Below, piece after piece: positions 61,031 to 64,000 of a stretch of DNA of 64,000 nt. Origin of the DNA: Anaerolineae bacterium (GTDB lineage Bacteria; Chloroflexota; Anaerolineae; UBA4142; SHND01); NCBI GenBank assembly GCA_020851635.1, contig JADZCJ010000107.1, forward strand, positions 1 to 64,000, given 5' to 3'. A program made the translations under genes and the position numbers. Numbering within the stretch: position 1 is the stretch's first letter; every line of letters begins with the position of its first letter. Under the pieces are notes generated by a model, which saw nothing but the letters and a program-made list of their open reading frames with translations, was not told where the DNA came from and made no database searches.

Positions 61031-62128
61031 ATGTGTTCGAAAAATCCGATCGTCCTCGCGACAGCACTAGTGGCGCTCTGGCTCGTCGCGTGTGATTCGT
61101 TTTTGCCGCTGCCCGGTCCAACACCGATGGCAATCCATCCCACAGCGGGTCTTGCGCCAACCCCAACCGCCGCGCCGACCCGGACCGCTACCCCGACAGC
61201 AACTTTGACGCCGACGCGCACAAAGACTCTAGCTCCCACCGCCACGCCGACGATACATCCCGACCTCGCAGGTGTGACGATTGACGGCTTGCGCGCCCGC
61301 GAGTATCCCGGTGGTCAGATTCGTATTACGCACACCACCCTCGTCACCGATGCGTACACGCGCACCTATATCACCTATCCCTCGGATGGCTTGACGATCA
61401 GCGGCTTGATGCATGTGCCGTTTGGTCCCGGTCCGTTCCCCGTGATCATTTTGAATCACGGCTATATTCCCCCCTCGCGCTATGTGACGGGGTCCGACAC
61501 GTATCGTCCGGCGGATATTTTGGCGCGCAATGGATATCTGACCATATCGCCCGATTTTCGTGGGTTGGCGCGCTCGGATGATGGGTTGAATTTGTTCCGT
61601 TCGGGATATCTGATTGATGCTCTCAACGCGGCGGCATCGGCGCGGTCTTTGCCCTATGCGGATGGGGACCGCGTGGGCATGTGGGGGCATTCAATGGGCG
61701 GGGGAGTGACGACTCGCGCGATGGTGGTGAGCCCGTTGATTCGCGCGCACGTGTTGTACGCGCCGGTGAGCGCGGATGTGCGGGTGCGTCGGTTTACGGG
61801 CGGCTTGAGCGGCGCGGACAAAGACGATGGCGATCTGGAAGATTCGTACTATTATTGGTCGCGTCAAGACAAATTGGTCCACGACCTTTCGCCCATAAAT
61901 TTTTTCAGCTATGTGACCGCGCCAGCGCAAATTCATATCGGCGAGATTGATACAACGACGCCGCCCGAGTGGTCAGAGGCAATTCGAGATGAATTGCAGA
62001 AACAAAACAAAGTGGTCGAGTATTATTCGTATCCGCGACAGGCACATGCGTTTATCGGCAACGGCTGGGATCTGTTTAACCAGCGCGTGGTGGCTTTTTT
62101 TGACAAGTATGTCAAGCTCGCGCGCTAG
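61031..62128 (+). CDS. Alpha/beta-hydrolase lipoprotein
   Basis: About 365 residues from the ATG at 61031; an upstream GTG at 60938 would overlap the preceding gene. The lipobox LWLVAC is followed by a Thr/Pro stalk (TPTAAPTRTATPTATLTPT) and an alpha/beta-hydrolase fold with the oxyanion motif LNHGYIPPS, nucleophile elbow GMWGHSMGGGV (catalytic Ser near residue 222), a late Asp region GEIDTTTPPEW and the catalytic His in RQAHAFIGNG. Probably a peptidase or esterase acting outside the membrane; relatives include dienelactone-hydrolase and DPP-IV-like enzymes. It overlaps the UBP gene by four bases at the 3' end. Confidence 0.88.
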   Translation: MCSKNPIVLATALVALWLVACDSFLPLPGPTPMAIHPTAGLAPTPTAAPTRTATPTATLTPTRTKTLAPTATPTIHPDLAGVTIDGLRAREYPGGQIRITHTTLVTDAYTRTYITYPSDGLTISGLMHVPFGPGPFPVIILNHGYIPPSRYVTGSDTYRPADILARNGYLTISPDFRGLARSDDGLNLFRSGYLIDALNAAASARSLPYADGDRVGMWGHSMGGGVTTRAMVVSPLIRAHVLYAPVSADVRVRRFTGGLSGADKDDGDLEDSYYYWSRQDKLVHDLSPINFFSYVTAPAQIHIGEIDTTTPPEWSEAIRDELQKQNKVVEYYSYPRQAHAFIGNGWDLFNQRVVAFFDKYVKLAR

Positions 62129-62385
62129 ACATATTCGTTGTCAACATAACACCACCGCCAGTCTTCGCCACGTTCCAACGACTGAACGATGGGGTGTTTG
62201 GTGGCATGATAGTGCCCGGTGGCGTGCTTGTTTTTCGAATAGTCACAGCAGCCGACATGCCCGCAGGTGAGACAGACGCGCAGATGGACCCACGTGTCGC
62301 CAATCTCGAGACATTCTTGACAGCCGCGTGTTTTTGGCTTGACGGCCTGAATTTGGTCCAGATGAGCGCATTCGAAATCAGCCAT
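62125..62385 (-). CDS. UBP-type zinc finger protein
   Basis: 86 residues forming one ZnF-UBP domain: CAHL, CQECLEIG, VHLRVCLTCGHVGCCD, then KHATGHYHATKHPIV and DWRWCYVD. In eukaryotes this domain binds the C-terminal Gly-Gly of ubiquitin. Bacterial single-domain copies are known but uncharacterised, and no ubiquitin-like or E1/E2/JAB gene is visible nearby. It converges on the hydrolase gene. Confidence 0.9.
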   Translation of the reverse strand: MADFECAHLDQIQAVKPKTRGCQECLEIGDTWVHLRVCLTCGHVGCCDYSKNKHATGHYHATKHPIVQSLERGEDWRWCYVDNEYV

Positions 62386-62448
62386 AGTTGTGTCCTCGAG
62401 TGAGATATCTCATCGTCGTCCCAAAGACAAACATTGTCAAGCTGCAAA

Positions 62449-62484
62449 CAAGAATCCGGGCCCACTGCCCGGATTCTTGTTTTG
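62449..62484. terminator. Hairpin terminator between HtrA and the UBP gene
   Basis: A perfect 12-bp stem CAAGAATCCGGG/CCCGGATTCTTG with a 7-nt loop. On the minus strand it follows the HtrA gene and is trailed by TTTG; the plus-strand side has TTTTG. Confidence 0.85.
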
Positions 62485-62485
62485 A

Positions 62486-63391
62486 TTAACGCATTCCGAT
62501 GGTTACAGGGAACTCTTGTAATTCGCCGCCGCGAATGACCCGCGCGTTGACTTTGCGCCCACCTGTCTCGTTGGCAAGCCAACGATTAAGCTCGCGCACC
62601 CGGGCGATCGTGCTGCCATTCAAGCCAACAAGGATGTCGCCGGTGAGCAGACCTGCCTTTTCGGCAGGACCACCCGGTTCGACCTGAAGGATCATGATGC
62701 CGGTCTCTTGCGTCAGATTCAGTTTTCGAGTTAACGATTGCTGGAGGGAAATCTTTTGCACCCCGACGCCGAGATACCCGCGTTCGATGCGGCCCTTGCT
62801 TAATAATTGTTCGGCGATGCGAGCGACAGTTTCAGACGGAATCGCCAGGGAGAGGTCGCGTCCCAGCACGCTGCTGTTCAGACCGACAACGCGCCCGCTC
62901 ACGTCTGCCAGCGGACCGCCCGAAAAACCGGGATAGAGCGTCACATCCGAATGAATCAAACCTTCTTTGAAACTGCCCCAACCATTGCTGCGTCCAAAAC
63001 GCCCCAGCGCGCTGACAATGCCTGCACTGACGATGGCTTCGTCTCCCCACGGGCGACCCATCGCAAAAACGAGATTCCCCTGTTTTAGCGATTTGGCATC
63101 GGCGATCTGCGCGGGAATGAGGTTCGTCGCCTTGATCTTGATGAGGGCGAGGTCGGTGGCAGGGTCGCGTCCTGCAAGTTCTGCCTCGTAGGTTGTGCCG
63201 TCCACGACGACGCGGATGTTTTCGTCACGTTCGACGACGTGGTCTGCGGTTACGATTGCTCCTTCGGATGTCCAGACGATGCCTGTGCCTGCAATGCGAT
63301 GCCGCGCCTCGACGCGCACGACCGATTTTGCCACATGTGCCACCATCGCTGCCAGCTCGTCCGAAAATGCCTGTAAATTAGAGAGCGCCAT
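62486..63391 (-). CDS. HtrA/DegP-like S1C serine protease with PDZ domain
   Basis: 301 residues. The catalytic triad is His in VTADHVV, Asp in PATDLALI and Ser in PGFSGGPLAD (about residues 50, 80 and 160); the residue before the Ser is Phe where most homologues have Asn. A single C-terminal PDZ domain (about 205-290) contains RGYLGVGVQKI and GDILVGLNG. No signal peptide or membrane anchor is visible at the start, so it appears to be cytoplasmic, unusual for this family. GGAGG precedes the ATG. Confidence 0.9.
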   Translation of the reverse strand: MALSNLQAFSDELAAMVAHVAKSVVRVEARHRIAGTGIVWTSEGAIVTADHVVERDENIRVVVDGTTYEAELAGRDPATDLALIKIKATNLIPAQIADAKSLKQGNLVFAMGRPWGDEAIVSAGIVSALGRFGRSNGWGSFKEGLIHSDVTLYPGFSGGPLADVSGRVVGLNSSVLGRDLSLAIPSETVARIAEQLLSKGRIERGYLGVGVQKISLQQSLTRKLNLTQETGIMILQVEPGGPAEKAGLLTGDILVGLNGSTIARVRELNRWLANETGGRKVNARVIRGGELQEFPVTIGMR

Positions 63392-63637
63392 TTGTTTGCC
63401 TCCGTAAATGTCTGTTCAAAGGGATACCGTCCGAGTTCGGATTCGCCACGGGATGTGGTTGAACGGTCGCGGCGGTCCCAACGGGTCTATTTTTCGATAG
63501 GATGAGACCAGTGTATTGGAAAAGCAGGAGGCGCGCATCACTCCAACGGATAGGTTTTGTGTCAGTAGGGGCTGGTCAAACGAATAGGCAGAATGTCCAA
63601 CGGGGAGGCGTTGGCAGCTGTGGAACGCAACGTAAAT

Positions 63638-64000
63638 TCAGAGACTGACCAGTCCGCGCTGCAAGCCAAGGGTCACAGCTTCGGTGCGGTTCGCTGCGCC
63701 GAGTTTTCCGAGAATGGAACGGATGTGAAATTTTACGGTATGCTCGGTGATAAACAGCTCGCTTGCAATTTGTTTGTTTGCCATGCCCCGCGTCATCAAA
63801 CGCAATACATCCAATTCGCGATCGCTCAACGGCTCGATCAGGTCGTCGAGTTCGGGCTCGTCGTCCTCCGGGCGGTCCTGATTCGTGCTTCGAGTTTCCA
63901 ATAAACGCGCCACAAGGGAGGGGTGGAGCGCAATTGTGCCGCTGTGCGCGGCGCGAATCGCGTTTGCCATTTCATCTGCGGACGATTCGCGCAAGAGATA
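63638..64000 (-). CDS. LuxR-type (NarL family) response regulator, C-terminal part
   Basis: The reading frame runs off the window at 64000, so the N-terminus is missing. The visible part begins YLLRESSADEMANAIRAAHS, the usual end of a receiver domain, followed by an acidic linker and a LuxR/GerE helix-turn-helix: LSDRELDVLRLMTRGMANKQ and TEHTVKFHIRSILGKLGAAN. It would bind DNA when the receiver is phosphorylated. The 63392-63637 gap holds the HtrA upstream region and nothing else I can identify. Confidence 0.93.
   Translation of the reverse strand, partial: YLLRESSADEMANAIRAAHSGTIALHPSLVARLLETRSTNQDRPEDDEPELDDLIEPLSDRELDVLRLMTRGMANKQIASELFITEHTVKFHIRSILGKLGAANRTEAVTLGLQRGLVSL

Noticed and set aside
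1-64000. Genetic code in which UGA is a sense codon throughout
   Set aside because: Several genes end normally at UGA with no homologous sequence beyond it (for example moaC, fabF-region genes and the cupin), so UGA is an ordinary stop here.

Overview
The window is a GC-rich bacterial chromosome segment of about 64 kb, densely coded on both strands. Its gene content looks like Chloroflexota, most likely Anaerolineae or a relative. This is an inference from the family mix: lipoproteins and anchored surface proteins with long Thr-Pro linkers, lamin-tail-domain proteins, a DUF3105 protein, a GldA/GldG-type ABC cluster with DUF4340, a translin homologue, an archaeal-type ATP-dependent DNA ligase and a 400-residue dihydropteroate synthase. 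No rRNA, tRNA or CRISPR array was recognised.

Layout. 1-114 is the tail of a transposase. 226-10284 is housekeeping: radA, a GltD-like oxidoreductase, a YqeC-MocA fusion with a histidine phosphatase, and aconitase. 10292-23249 is a cell-surface and secretion region: a giant lamin-tail protein, a multi-domain DUF3105 protein, a Gly/Tyr-rich secreted protein, a degenerate receiver protein, a parvulin-type lipoprotein foldase and anchored proteins. 23452-25795 holds an MBL-fold hydrolase and folP. 25857-28010 is an AT-richer island with a small XRE regulator, a protein of unknown family and a beta-class DNA methyltransferase; it looks like a restriction-modification or defence module. 28056-30694 has an M16 peptidase, a stand-alone LuxR-type regulator and an HPr-kinase-like P-loop protein. 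31011-40283 is a polysaccharide or glycolipid operon of four GT2/GT4 enzymes plus a flippase-like protein, a large GT39-like membrane protein and another GT2, followed by an M23-type protein, translin and a Cas4-like fragment. 42722-46637 is an ABC export cluster, followed by rsmG and a Tat-type metallophosphoesterase. 48421-55793 is a long minus-strand run: moaC, a SEC-C protein, threonine synthase, small ORFs, selD, fabF, rnc and an RmlD-like reductase. 55851-62128 is plus strand: a TPR protein, a cupin, DNA ligase, a CAP-domain lipoprotein, an interrupted F420/FMN-type oxidoreductase and a lipoprotein hydrolase. The end holds a UBP zinc finger, an HtrA protease and the C-terminal part of a LuxR response regulator.

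How the genes connect. Selenium and molybdenum use recurs: selD, moaC and the YqeC-MocA fusion would supply selenophosphate, molybdopterin precursor and cofactor maturation. The selD gene itself carries an in-frame UGA at the catalytic Cys/Sec position, followed by a hairpin that fits the bacterial SECIS rules. The full gene is 51676-52725, and the organism should therefore decode selenocysteine.

The most notable observations are the selenocysteine-type SelD; two further in-frame UGA cases (a 91-residue exported protein just upstream of selD, and the oxidoreductase at 60597-60995); the island with an operator-like repeat before its regulator and an unrecognised protein carrying a DSDG motif; and repeated TATAAT boxes 6-9 nt before start codons, which suggest leaderless transcripts.
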